Assembly: GCA_025963645.1 (NCBI GenBank)
Contig: JAOQAI010000013.1
Coordinates: forward strand, 1 to 64,000
Direction: 5' to 3'
Source of the DNA: Flaviaestuariibacter sp.
GTDB taxonomy: Bacteria > Bacteroidota > Bacteroidia > Chitinophagales > Chitinophagaceae
Length of the DNA stretch: 64,000 nt
Part shown: positions 40,789 to 49,252 of the stretch, one piece after another
How positions within the stretch are numbered: the stretch's first letter is position 1
How the letters are laid out: each line of letters starts with the position of its first letter
Notes under the pieces: model-generated
Told to the model about the DNA's origin: nothing
Database searches by the model: none
What the model saw: the letters and a program-made list of their open reading frames with translations, nothing else
Translations under genes and position numbers: made by a program

Positions 40789-43265
40789 ATGAGTATGAGG
40801 AAGTTTTTTACCCTGTGGATGTTGCTGCTAACCAGCATTTTTGCAATGGCGCAAACACCGAAAGGCACCGCAACAGTCAGCGTTAGTGCTGCACAAGCGA
40901 CTGTAGAAGGAGCCACCGTAGAAATTGTACGCAGCAAGGATTCCTCTCTTGTACGCACCGCCCTTACTGACAAAAAAGGCGAAGCAATGGCTGAGAACCT
41001 TACAATGGGCACCTATCTGGCCAAGGTGAGCATGGTAGGATATAAGACGCAATACAGCGCCCCTTTTTCAATAACTGAGAGCAATCTCTCCGTTTCCATA
41101 CCCTCTATTTTTTTGACATCAAAAGAAGCTTCAGAACTGCAAAATGTAACCGTTACTGCCCGCAAGCCTTTTATTCAAAAGTTAAGCGACCGCATTGTGG
41201 TGAACGTGGAGAACAGTATTGTTAGTGCCGGTAGCACTGCACTGGACATCCTGGAACGTTCACCCGGCGTTACGGTTGACCAGGATGATGTGATCAGCCT
41301 ACGGGGGAGGGCAGGGGTTATCATTATGATTGATGGAAAGATCTCGCCGATGACAGGCGCCGACCTGGGAAACTATTTAAGAGGCTTGCCCAGCAATGCG
41401 ATTGAGCGTATCGAAATTATTACCAACCCTTCTGCCAAGTATGATGCCGCAGGAAATTCGGGCATCATTGACATCCGCTTGAAAAAGGACCAGCGACTGG
41501 GCACAAACGGAACCCTTACAGGAAGCTTGGGGAAAGGCGTTTATCCAAAAGCCGCCGCAGGCGGCACCTTAAACTACCGCAATAAAAAAGTAAACGTTTT
41601 CGGAAACTACAACCATGCCTACCGCCAGGGATTTGGGCACCTGATTGTAAACCGGAACTTTTTTGAGAATGGAACTTTTATAGGTTCGGATGATAAGGAT
41701 AATTATGGGCGTGCACGTTCCAACTCAAATGCAGTGCGTGTTGGAGCCGATTTCTTTCCATCAAAAAACACAACACTCGGGGTTGTAGTTAATAGCAACC
41801 TCAACCGGTTTAGAAGAGATGGTGAGATAAACACGATCGTTAACGATAATGCAGCCCAGCGCAAGTTTACCTTCTTCACGTTAAGCAATAACAATGAGCC
41901 TTCGCAAAATGCGGTAGGCAATATCAACTTCAAACACAAGTTGGATACAACCGGTAAAGAGTTAACAGCTGATATTGATTACGGAATTTTCAGTTCCCGG
42001 GTCGTATCCAGCACCACCAGTTCTTTTTACAACCTGGCTGGCGCCAAGTTTCGCGAAGACGATAGATTGGATGGCGACCAGGAAGGAGAGCTGACATTGA
42101 AAACAGCAAAAGTTGATTATGTAATCCCCTGAAGCGCGGTGCAAAGTTGGAGCTTGGTTTAAAAACCAGTTATGTGGCTTCCGACAACGATGCGAAATTT
42201 TTCGATGTGAAACCTACGCAGACCGACGTGGATAGCGGCAAAACCAACCGGTTTTTTTACAAAGAATATAACCAGGCAGCTTACGCGAATTATAGCAAAG
42301 AATTCAAAAAGTTTAGTATGCAGGTTGGCCTGCGTGGCGAACAAACAGCCTTACGAACACGCCAGGTAAAAGGCGATACCAGTTTTAAGCGGGATTATTT
42401 CTTACTGTTTCCAAGTGCTTACTTCAATTATAAGTTGAAAGAAACAGCTACGCTGGGTGTATCCGTCAGCCGCCGGATCGACCGGCCCGGTTATTCTGCT
42501 CTCAATCCATTCCTTACGCAAGTAGATGCCACGATCTACAACACGGGTAATCCTAATTTAAAGCCACAAATGACCTGGTCGTATGAGTTAAGCTACACCG
42601 TAAAAAATATGGCCTTCACGTTGGGATATAGCCGCACGATCGATCCGCAAAACACCGTTCTTTCAAAGATTCTTGATGTGATACCGGCTTTTGAGATCAA
42701 GCCGGGGCAGGACTCCAACATAACCGTGCAGATTCCCGTCAATCTTGAATCTTCTGACTATTTCGGACTAACCGCTACCGTGCCACTACGCATCAGTAAG
42801 TCGTGGAACATGATCAATAACCTGAATGTTTTTTACAACCACTTCAATGGCGCTTTAGGTGGGGTGCTGTTGAACAGCGGCGCACCAGCGGTGAACATTC
42901 GCACTAATAATTCTTTCACTTTCAAGAAAGGCTGGGGCGCGGAAATAAATGCCAACCTGCGAAGCGGGAGTCGGTACGGGTACTCACGTTTCAAACCACA
43001 GGGTGGCATTGATCTGGGGGCGCAAAAAACAGTGCTGCAAGGTAAGGGCACACTACGGTTCAACATGACCGATATTCTTTGGACAAATCGTCCAAGAGTT
43101 GCGGTTACCTACGAAGGTAGCTATATCGAGAACTGGCATGCGTTCCGCGAAACCCGTGTTGGAACCCTAAGCTTCACTTACCGCTTTGGTAGCAATAAGG
43201 TGCAGGCGGCCCGCCGCCGGGCAACAGCTTCGGAAGAGGAGATTCGCAGGGCAGGCGGTAATTAA
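40789..43265 (+). pseudogene. TonB-dependent receptor / outer membrane beta-barrel protein, frameshifted
   Basis: ORFs 40789-42132 and 42147-43265 are one ~825-aa gene. A signal peptide ends FAMAQ. A carboxypeptidase-regulatory-like beta-sandwich (~25-110) comes next, then a plug (VTVTARKPFIQKLSDRIVV, ILERSPGVTVDQDDVISLRG, GNSGIIDIRLKK) and an OMP_b-brl_3-type barrel. At 42126-42129 the run CCCC needs one more C: this restores YVIPLKRGAKLELGLKTSY and joins both halves. The break is either an inactivating deletion or a homopolymer error. Such receptors import siderophores or glycans; the substrate is unknown. Confidence 0.85.
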
Positions 43266-43315
43266 TAAAATCTTGATAAACCATAAATAGAACGCCATCA
43301 GGATGAAGGCATTTT

Positions 43316-44167
43316 TCATATAGCGGTACTCCCTTTCAGCAGGTGCAAATGGGGTTGAAGAAGGTCAATGGTGTGTTTGCTGATAAAGCCTTTGAGGTGC
43401 TTGTAAAAATGACTGTAATCATAATAGCCGTAAAGGCTATAATGAAAAGAGTCGTTGTCGTTGGTTATATGCTCCAGGGCCTTGCGGATACGCAAAATTT
43501 GTAGCGCCTGCTTGCTGCTGATGCTGGTGGTGGCCTCAAAATAGCGCTGCAGGGTGCGGGAACTGATACCATAATTATGTGATAGTTCTTCTATTGAGAC
43601 AGAAAAATTATTGGTGTCGGAGTGCTCTTTTAGGATCTGCGTCACTACTTCTGCCTGCTTCATAGAGCCCGAATATTTTTCAATAATGCGGTTGTAATAA
43701 GTTGATATAATATCTACCCGCTTTTCAAAAGAGTCAGCCGTTTTAATGCGTTCAATGATAGTTCTGTCAATAAGATAAGCAAGTGGATAAAGATGTTCTT
43801 TGTACTCTGAAAAGTTCACCTTCTTTTCAAAGATGATCGGCGATACTTTGAATTTGATACCGAAGATGCGATTGCCAAACATGTGATGACAGATCATGAT
43901 CTTGTGTCGTGGTAGAAAGGTGTCAGACCGCACTTCATGCTTGTTATTTTCCAGTTGCATCACGAAAGGCGTACCTAGGTTGATCATATAGGTATAGCCG
44001 ATATTCGGAAACAGGGCATCCGAAAAACCCTGGGGATAGTGCTGCCACAAAGGGTCGAAGTCAGTCTCCCAAAAGAAATCAATGAAATGCGACAGCGCCT
44101 TCTTTACCTTCCGGCGGTGGTAGCGGTATTCAAAATGATCCCTATGAAAAAATTCGACGTGTTGCAC
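43316..44167 (-). CDS. AraC-family transcriptional regulator
   Basis: The N-terminal ~170 residues resemble the DUF6597-type sensor domain of Bacteroidetes AraC proteins (FFWETDFDPLWQHYPQGFSDALFPNIGY). The C-terminal ~95 residues are the double helix-turn-helix, with SIEELSHNYGISSRTLQRYFEATTSIS and a second HTH ending YYDYSHFYKHLKGF. It is convergent with the TonB receptor gene (50 bp apart) and may or may not control it. The ligand is unknown. Confidence 0.87.
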   Translation of the reverse strand: MQHVEFFHRDHFEYRYHRRKVKKALSHFIDFFWETDFDPLWQHYPQGFSDALFPNIGYTYMINLGTPFVMQLENNKHEVRSDTFLPRHKIMICHHMFGNRIFGIKFKVSPIIFEKKVNFSEYKEHLYPLAYLIDRTIIERIKTADSFEKRVDIISTYYNRIIEKYSGSMKQAEVVTQILKEHSDTNNFSVSIEELSHNYGISSRTLQRYFEATTSISSKQALQILRIRKALEHITNDNDSFHYSLYGYYDYSHFYKHLKGFISKHTIDLLQPHLHLLKGSTAI

Positions 44168-44188
44168 GGAGGCAAATTAGGAATTAGT

Positions 44189-44228
44189 TGACAGAGTACA
44201 GTTGACATCCATCAACTGCCAACTGTCA
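44189..44228. repeat. Two-step hairpin between araC and gmk
   Basis: TGACAG-AGTA-CAGTTGA-CATCCA-TCAACTG-CCAA-CTGTCA folds into a 7-bp and a 6-bp perfect helix separated by a 4x4 internal loop. It lies in the divergent promoter region, just upstream of the gmk -7 element. It belongs to the same word-repeat class as other spacers here. Confidence 0.55.
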
Positions 44229-44246
44229 TCTTCCCCCTTCTCTCCC

Positions 44247-44254
44247 TACCTTCG
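44247..44254 (+). promoter_or_regulatory. Putative -7 promoter element for gmk
   Basis: TACCTTCG then CA fits the TAnnTTyG variant, 21 bp before the gmk ATG. Confidence 0.4.
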
Positions 44255-44275
44255 CAGCTTCGTCAACTACCTCTT

Positions 44276-44860
44276 ATGACACTTGTAAATCCGGGTAAGA
44301 TCATCATTCTCACGGCGCCATCGGGTGCTGGCAAGACCAGCATTACCCGCCACCTCTTGGGCAAATACCCGGACAAGCTCGCCTTTTCCATCTCCGCCGC
44401 TACCCGTCAACCGAGGGGCACCGAAAAAAACGGCGTGGATTATTATTTCATGAGCGAGGAGGATTTTACTTACAAAATTCAGCACGAAGCATTTGTGGAG
44501 TGGGAGATGGTGTATGAAGGGAAGTATTATGGAACCCTGAAGTCAGAACTGGAGCGGCTTTGGGCGGTGGGCAAGGTGCCGCTATTGGATATTGATGTGA
44601 AAGGCGCGATTCATGTGCAACAGCAGTTCCCGGATACAACGCTTTCTCTTTTTATTGAGCCGCCTTCTATTGATGAATTGCACCGGCGCCTGACCGGTCG
44701 TGGCACCGAAAGTCCGGAGTCCTTGCAGGCACGAGTCAGCAAAGCGGAATACGAGCTTTCGTTCAAGCATTCCTTTCACCAGGTGATCGTGAATGAAAAC
44801 TTAGGTAAGGCTTGCGAAGAAGCGGAAGCGGCAGTGTTGAAGTTTATTGGGAGCGAGTAG
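44276..44860 (+). CDS. gmk: Guanylate kinase
   Basis: This 194-aa P-loop kinase phosphorylates GMP to GDP. The ATP loop ILTAPSGAGKTSITRHLL, the GMP-binding SISAATRQPRGTEKNGVDYYFMS, the KYYGTLK segment and LLDIDVKGAIHVQQQFPD are all conserved. Length and start are typical. Its stop codon lies inside the first unit of the GCGAGT-type repeat arm that precedes the four-helix-bundle gene. Confidence 0.96.
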   Translation: MTLVNPGKIIILTAPSGAGKTSITRHLLGKYPDKLAFSISAATRQPRGTEKNGVDYYFMSEEDFTYKIQHEAFVEWEMVYEGKYYGTLKSELERLWAVGKVPLLDIDVKGAIHVQQQFPDTTLSLFIEPPSIDELHRRLTGRGTESPESLQARVSKAEYELSFKHSFHQVIVNENLGKACEEAEAAVLKFIGSE

Positions 44861-44896
44861 TGGGAAGCGAGTAGCAAGTGGCGAGTAGCAAGTAGG
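44851..44896. repeat. Left arm of inverted GCGAGT-type repeat array
   Basis: Three units begin GCGAGTAG: GCGAGTAGTGGGAA, GCGAGTAGCAAGTG and GCGAGTAGCAAGTAGG. The inner 17 bases GGCGAGTAGCAAGTAGG match the reverse complement of the right arm at 45302-45335 with a single mismatch. Together the arms bracket the four-helix-bundle gene. The first unit overlaps the gmk stop codon. Confidence 0.75.
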
Positions 44897-44930
44897 CTTT
44901 GTGTGCAATAGCTTTTTAGTAGCTTAGCTT

Positions 44931-45290
44931 ATGCTAGACTTGAGTCATAAGAAATTGATTGCCTGGCAAAAAGCAATGGCGTTTTTCCCGCCCCTTTATC
45001 AACTATGCACAAAACTTCCGAAGGAGGAGATGTACAATCTATCCAGTCAAATGAAACGGGCTGCACTTTCTATTTCTAATAATCTCGTCGAAGGCGCTTC
45101 CCGTAAATCCAAGCTTGAGAAAAATCGTTTCTTTGAAGTCGCCCGGTCATCTGCTGTTGAAATAGACAACTGCCTCACTGCTTGCTTAGCTTTACAGTAT
45201 TTTAAAATAGAACAGATATCTGCAATAAATGCTGCCTTACTAGAAATCTTTAAACTGATAACCGGCCTGATTGAGTCCAATAGAGACTAA
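44931..45290 (+). CDS. Four helix bundle protein (23S rRNA intervening-sequence / Avd-like family)
   Basis: This 119-aa all-helical protein has the family features: LIAWQKAMAFFPPLYQLCTKLP, then QMKRAALSISNNLVEGASR, EKNRFFEVARSSAVEIDNCL and a final helix. Relatives are encoded in 23S rRNA intervening sequences of Leptospira and Coxiella, as the accessory Avd protein of diversity-generating retroelements, and as stand-alone genes in many Bacteroidetes; they form pentameric basic barrels that bind nucleic acid. Here it sits between gmk and the GldE-like gene, bracketed by inverted repeat arms, and looks like a self-contained cassette. No reverse transcriptase is nearby. Confidence 0.9.
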   Translation: MLDLSHKKLIAWQKAMAFFPPLYQLCTKLPKEEMYNLSSQMKRAALSISNNLVEGASRKSKLEKNRFFEVARSSAVEIDNCLTACLALQYFKIEQISAINAALLEIFKLITGLIESNRD

Positions 45291-45301
45291 TTGCGCTAAG
45301 C

Positions 45302-45335
45302 CCTACTTGCCACTCGCCACTCGCCACTCGCTATT
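45302..45335. repeat. Right arm of inverted CCACTCGC-type repeat array
   Basis: CCTACTTGCCACTCGCCACTCGCCACTCGC consists of three CCACTCGC units after CCTACTTG. It is the reverse complement of the left arm at 44851-44896 (17 inner bases with one mismatch). It begins 12 bp after the four-helix-bundle stop and ends just before the promoter of the next gene. Confidence 0.75.
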
Positions 45336-45340
45336 TCTCC

Positions 45341-45348
45341 TATCTTCG
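45341..45348 (+). promoter_or_regulatory. Putative -7 promoter element for the GldE-like gene
   Basis: TATCTTCG (TAnnTTyG variant) ends 6 bp before the ATG at 45355, directly after the right repeat arm. A near-leaderless mRNA is predicted. Confidence 0.45.
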
Positions 45349-45354
45349 TAACCA

Positions 45355-46608
45355 ATGGAAACTGTCTTTACCTGGTTCTTCGTCACCATTTTCATGATGG
45401 CCTTTTTTTCGGGTATCGAAATGGCCTTCTTCAGCGTCAACCGCTTTGGCGTGGAATTGAAGAAAAAACAAGGCCGCCCCGGGGCCCACATGCTCTCCCG
45501 CTTTATTCAGACCCCCGAAATATTTGTCAGCACGACGCTTATTGGATTCACCATTTCATTGGTGTGTTTCGTGTTGCTGTTTGGCGCCGTCACGCAACCC
45601 CTTTGGAACTTCGTAGGACTCCGTTCAGATACAGCTATACTGGTGCTGGACATTATCCTTGCCGCTTTCATAGTATTGGTGTTTGGCGAGTTTATTCCAC
45701 GGGCTATTTTCCGGGCTCACAGCAATGTGATTCTTTCCCGGCTGGTGTGGGTGGTCAACCTGTTTTATACACTCTTGCAACCTATCGCTTCGGCCTTTAT
45801 CGGGCTATCCAACTGGTTTTTAAAGTACGTGTTCGGTGTTCGGATGGACGACACCAAAGAAGCGTTTTTGCATACCGATTTCGATACACTTTTTCAGCAG
45901 CACAACGAGGACGAATACGAGCACAAAGACCTCAATACCGAGTTGTTTGAAAATGCGTTGGAACTGCCAAAGACCAAGATCCGCCAATGCCTTGTGCCTC
46001 GCAAAGAAATTATTGCGGTAGATCAAACCACCACGATAGAAGGTGTGCGGCAAAAGCTTGTGGAAACAAAGCTGAGCAAGCTCGTAGTGTTTGAGGGAAA
46101 CATCGATCACATTGTCGGTTATGTACACCAGTTAGACCTGTTCAAAAACCCACCCGATCTGCAAACGATCCTGTTGCCGATCCCGGCTATCCCCGAAAGC
46201 ATGAGCGCTGCTGATCTTATCACCAAGTTTACCAAGGAAGGCAAGAGCATTGCCTGGGTGGTGGATGAATTTGGCGGCACGGCCGGCATTGTTACCATGG
46301 AAGATGTGCTGGAAGAGATCTTTGGCGAGATACACGACGAATACGACAGCGAGGAGTTTGTAGAAAAACGCCTGGCAGAGAACGAGTATATTTTTTCGGG
46401 ACGGCTGGAACTGGACTACCTCTGTGACAAATACGATCTTTCTTTCCCTGAAGATGAAGAATCGGAAACCCTCTCCGGTTATATCATCAACCACCACGAA
46501 ACGATACCAAAGCAAAAAGAACGCATCATTATAGCCAACTACGAATTTGATATTTTGAATGTGGGCGATACGCGAATTGAGATGGTGAAACTGAAGATTT
46601 TAAAGTAG
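45355..46608 (+). CDS. CNNM/CBS-domain membrane protein (hemolysin/CorC family, GldE-like)
   Basis: This 417-aa protein starts with a CNNM (DUF21) membrane domain of about four helices (IFMMAFFSGIEMAFFSVNRF, a pattern diagnostic for the family; VFGEFIPRAIF). Then come a CBS pair (~residues 205-330; RQCLVPRKEIIAVDQ, TAGIVTMEDVLEEIFGEIHDEYD) and a CorC_HlyC domain (~345-415). CNNM proteins relate to Mg2+ transport. In Bacteroidetes the close relative GldE is tied to gliding, and gldC is also present in this window, but the GldE assignment is not certain. Confidence 0.88.
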   Translation: METVFTWFFVTIFMMAFFSGIEMAFFSVNRFGVELKKKQGRPGAHMLSRFIQTPEIFVSTTLIGFTISLVCFVLLFGAVTQPLWNFVGLRSDTAILVLDIILAAFIVLVFGEFIPRAIFRAHSNVILSRLVWVVNLFYTLLQPIASAFIGLSNWFLKYVFGVRMDDTKEAFLHTDFDTLFQQHNEDEYEHKDLNTELFENALELPKTKIRQCLVPRKEIIAVDQTTTIEGVRQKLVETKLSKLVVFEGNIDHIVGYVHQLDLFKNPPDLQTILLPIPAIPESMSAADLITKFTKEGKSIAWVVDEFGGTAGIVTMEDVLEEIFGEIHDEYDSEEFVEKRLAENEYIFSGRLELDYLCDKYDLSFPEDEESETLSGYIINHHETIPKQKERIIIANYEFDILNVGDTRIEMVKLKILK

Positions 46609-46643
46609 GAGCTTCTCGGATGCCTAAAATATAGTAGTAAACA

Positions 46644-47114
46644 ATGTATATGCTTAGTAAGGCTATTTTCTTTGTCACATTTTTTATTGCTATAAGTTGT
46701 TCAAGTATAAAGCGTGACAATATTGAGTATATAATTTACGGAGTCTACACTGGAGAATGTTTTGAACATTGTGCAACCATGTACAAGCTTGAAAAGGATC
46801 GTCTATATGTTGATACAACTGATAGCTTTTTTAAGAATGACAACAATGTAAGATTTAGCGATCACGTTTTAGGGGACGAGGAGTTTGAGAAGGCGCTAAT
46901 TGTAAAAAATCAACTTCCTGAACTTTTACTTAAGTCTAATGTTGAAGAATTCGGTAGCCCTGATGGTCACGACCAGGGCGGCATATTTATAGAAATAAAA
47001 AGCGGTGCAACAATCAAAAGATTTTACATTGATACTGTATTAGACAGAATTCCTAAAGAACTAAGAGGTTATGCTAAACTTATAATGAAAATGAGAGGCT
47101 TTACGTCTTTGTAA
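46644..47114 (+). CDS. Orphan lipoprotein, AT-rich
   Basis: I do not recognise this 156-aa protein. The N-terminus is a lipoprotein signal (IFFVTFFIAISCSS, with Cys as the probable lipidated residue). The mature part is mixed alpha/beta and contains ECFEHCATMYKLEKDRLYVDTTD, a Gly-rich SPDGHDQGGIFIEIKSG segment and a final KLIMKMRGF; the segment around the two cysteines resembles small hypothetical proteins of Bacteroidetes. Codons are strikingly AT-rich compared with the flanking GldE-like gene and tatC, suggesting recent acquisition. It has its own terminator downstream. Confidence 0.7.
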   Translation: MYMLSKAIFFVTFFIAISCSSIKRDNIEYIIYGVYTGECFEHCATMYKLEKDRLYVDTTDSFFKNDNNVRFSDHVLGDEEFEKALIVKNQLPELLLKSNVEEFGSPDGHDQGGIFIEIKSGATIKRFYIDTVLDRIPKELRGYAKLIMKMRGFTSL

Positions 47115-47204
47115 AAATTTCGGTATTGCTTGTACAAGTTCTTACATCGTACACCACAAATCTGCATTTTTTGAATTTTACATTCCCTCAAACCTCTTTT
47201 CCTT

Positions 47205-47229
47205 AAAGCCCGTATGTAGTACGGGCTTT
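47205..47229 (+). terminator. Rho-independent terminator upstream of tatC
   Basis: AAAGCCCGTA-TGTAG-TACGGGCTTT is a perfect 10-bp stem with a T-run after it. It ends the lipoprotein (and possibly GldE-like) transcript before the tatC promoter. Confidence 0.85.
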
Positions 47230-47255
47230 TTTTATGGGCGGCAGGCCCGGCTCAT

Positions 47256-47263
47256 TATCTTTG
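47256..47263 (+). promoter_or_regulatory. Putative -7 promoter element for tatC
   Basis: TATCTTTG then AC matches TAnnTTTG, 19 bp before the tatC ATG and just after the preceding terminator. Confidence 0.5.
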
Positions 47264-47282
47264 ACCCACTTTAAGAAAAACC

Positions 47283-48146
47283 ATGGCGTTAAGCATTTTA
47301 AAAAGAGGCGGCAGACCGGAAAAGACGGATATGTCTTTTATAGATCATTTGGAAGACCTGCGGGGACACTTGTTTCGCAGCGTGATCGCCATTGCAGCCG
47401 GCGCCATCATCGTGGGCATTTTCAATGATTTTTTTATAAAAGATGTTTTGCTGGGGCCTACTAATGGCACCTTTCCTACCTATAAAGTTCTGTGCAAAAT
47501 GGGTAATGCCCTCAATCTTGGTAATGCCCTTTGCATGACTACGATCGGCATTAAGATGCAAAGCACGGAAGTGGGTGCGCAGTTCAGTATGTGGTTTACC
47601 GTAGTGCTGGTGGGTGGTATCATCATCGCTTTTCCCTATATCTTCTACGAGTTCTGGAACTTTATCAAGCCGGCGCTTACCAAGAAGGAATTAGGTAAAA
47701 CAAAAGGTGTTATTTTCTGGGTTTCCTTTCTTTTTTTCCTGGGTGTATTCTTCGGCTATTTTGTTATCGCTCCATATACTATCAAGTTTTTCGCTGGCTT
47801 TCAGCTCGATGAAAAGATTGAGAATATCTGGACCATCTCCAGCTATATCGACACCATCATTCCGTTGGTGTTAGGCAGTGGGCTGGCCTTCCAGTTGCCA
47901 CTGGTGATTTTCTTCCTGGCGAAAGTGGGCATTGTGAATGGTACGTATTTGAAAAAAGTACGCAAGTACGCGGTAGTGGTGATCTTCATCATCGCGGGTA
48001 TCATCACGCCTGGTCCTGACCTGGTAAGCCAGTTGACAGTTGCCATGCCGCTCCTTTTACTTTACGAGATCAGCATTATTCTATCCCGCCGCGTGGAGAA
48101 GCAACGGGCTAAGGAAGAAGCGGAGGAGGAGAAGCAGTGGAGTTAA
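47283..48146 (+). CDS. tatC: Sec-independent protein translocase subunit TatC
   Basis: This 287-aa inner-membrane protein has six transmembrane helices. The N-terminal SFIDHLEDLRGHLFRSV is the conserved twin-arginine-signal-binding region, including the functionally critical Glu of HLEDLR. GVFFGYFVIAPYTIKFF and the late RKYAVVVIFIIAGIITPGPD match the family. The C-terminal cytoplasmic tail is Glu/Lys-rich. TatA is not in the window. It has its own -7 element upstream and a bidirectional terminator downstream. Confidence 0.96.
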   Translation: MALSILKRGGRPEKTDMSFIDHLEDLRGHLFRSVIAIAAGAIIVGIFNDFFIKDVLLGPTNGTFPTYKVLCKMGNALNLGNALCMTTIGIKMQSTEVGAQFSMWFTVVLVGGIIIAFPYIFYEFWNFIKPALTKKELGKTKGVIFWVSFLFFLGVFFGYFVIAPYTIKFFAGFQLDEKIENIWTISSYIDTIIPLVLGSGLAFQLPLVIFFLAKVGIVNGTYLKKVRKYAVVVIFIIAGIITPGPDLVSQLTVAMPLLLLYEISIILSRRVEKQRAKEEAEEEKQWS

Positions 48147-48185
48147 ATTTCGGTTGTTGATTAGTAGCTTTTTACATTATAATGC

Positions 48186-48220
48186 AAAGCCCTATTGGAC
48201 TAAATAACCAATAGGGCTTT
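48186..48220. terminator. Bidirectional terminator between tatC and msrBA
   Basis: AAAGCCCTATTGG-ACTAAATAA-CCAATAGGGCTTT is a perfect 13-bp stem with A/T tails on both sides, set between two convergent genes, so it should stop both transcripts. Confidence 0.88.
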
Positions 48221-48236
48221 TATATTCGCTTGATGA

Positions 48237-49235
48237 TCAAGCGGGTTGCTTCTTCAGGTAGTCTTTAAAATTCTCCCGCAGCTTTGCCAGCTTCGGACTG
48301 ATCACCGATTGACAATAGGCCTTGGAAGGATCGCTTTTATAATAGTCCTGGTGATGGGCTTCTGCCGGGAAGAACGCTGGCAACGGCGAAAGCTCTGTTA
48401 CAATAGGCTTATCAAAATACGGTTGCAGTTCTTTAATCACAGCTTCCGCTTGTTCCTGCTGCGCATCGCTATGATAAAAAATTACCGACCGGTATTGTGT
48501 GCCTACGTCTGCGCCTTGGCGGTTAAGCGTGGTAGGATTGTGCATAATTAAGAACAGCTTTACCAGGTCGCTGTAACTGATTTGCGTAGGATCAAATTCC
48601 ACTTGCACCACTTCCGCATGACCCGTATGACCACCGCATACCTGCTGGTAGGTTGGGTTGTCCTTTTCGCCACCGGCATAGCCAGAAGTAACACTTTTTA
48701 CGCCTTTGAATTCATCCAGGATAGCTTCGATGCACCAAAAACAACCCCCGCCCATTGTTGCCGTTTCCAGCGCATTGTCAACCGATTCCTTTTCGCCATT
48801 ATCTATCTTTTTCAGCGAGGCCGAGTTGATGCAGAACCGTAAACCCGAGGGCTTCGGTCCGTCCGGGAATACATGACCCAGGTGCGCCTCGCAAACATTG
48901 CACAGCACTTCTACCCGCTGCATCCCCCAGGAGCTGTCTAATTTGTATTGAATGACATTGTCTTTTACCGGTTCTGTAAACGAGGGCCAACCGGTACCCG
49001 ATTCAAATTTTACGGTGGAATCAAAAAGCTCGGTGCCGCAACAAACGCAGGCGTAGATACCCGCTGAATGCGCTTCGCAATACTCTCCGGTGAAAGCTCT
49101 TTCTGTGCCATGCTGCCGCGTTACGCGGTATTGCTCAGGGGTTAGCTGCGCCTTCCATTCCGCATCGGTCTTTTGTATCTTTTGATCTGGTGCCGGGTTG
49201 TTTTGGCTATAGTTAAGGACATCGTTCCAATTCAT
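48237..49235 (-). CDS. Bifunctional methionine sulfoxide reductase, MsrB-MsrA fusion
   Basis: This 332-aa protein repairs both epimers of methionine sulfoxide. Residues ~10-150 are MsrB: zinc cysteines CVCC and CNVC, GTGWPSF, and the catalytic Cys in [10 protein letters not shown]. Residues ~160-330 are MsrA with the catalytic [19 protein letters not shown] and [12 protein letters not shown]. The order B then A is the reverse of the Neisseria-type A-B fusion. No signal peptide is seen, so it is probably cytosolic. It lies 17 bp after the His-rich outer-membrane protein gene on the same strand and may belong to that operon. Confidence 0.93.
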   Translation of the reverse strand: MNWNDVLNYSQNNPAPDQKIQKTDAEWKAQLTPEQYRVTRQHGTERAFTGEYCEAHSAGIYACVCCGTELFDSTVKFESGTGWPSFTEPVKDNVIQYKLDSSWGMQRVEVLCNVCEAHLGHVFPDGPKPSGLRFCINSASLKKIDNGEKESVDNALETATMGGGCFWCIEAILDEFKGVKSVTSGYAGGEKDNPTYQQVCGGHTGHAEVVQVEFDPTQISYSDLVKLFLIMHNPTTLNRQGADVGTQYRSVIFYHSDAQQEQAEAVIKELQPYFDKPIVTELSPLPAFFPAEAHHQDYYKSDPSKAYCQSVISPKLAKLRENFKDYLKKQPA

Positions 49236-49252
49236 AAAGGGTTGGTGTTTTA

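Noticed and set aside
43268-43310. Terminator between the TonB receptor and araC genes
   Set aside because: The only pairing (GCC...GGC) is too short to call.
44931-45290. Diversity-generating retroelement around the Avd-like gene
   Set aside because: No reverse transcriptase, template repeat or variable target gene is visible nearby.
44851-45335. GCGAGT-type repeats as a CRISPR array
   Set aside because: Units are 8-14 bp without constant-length unique spacers, arms are inverted relative to each other and no cas genes are present.
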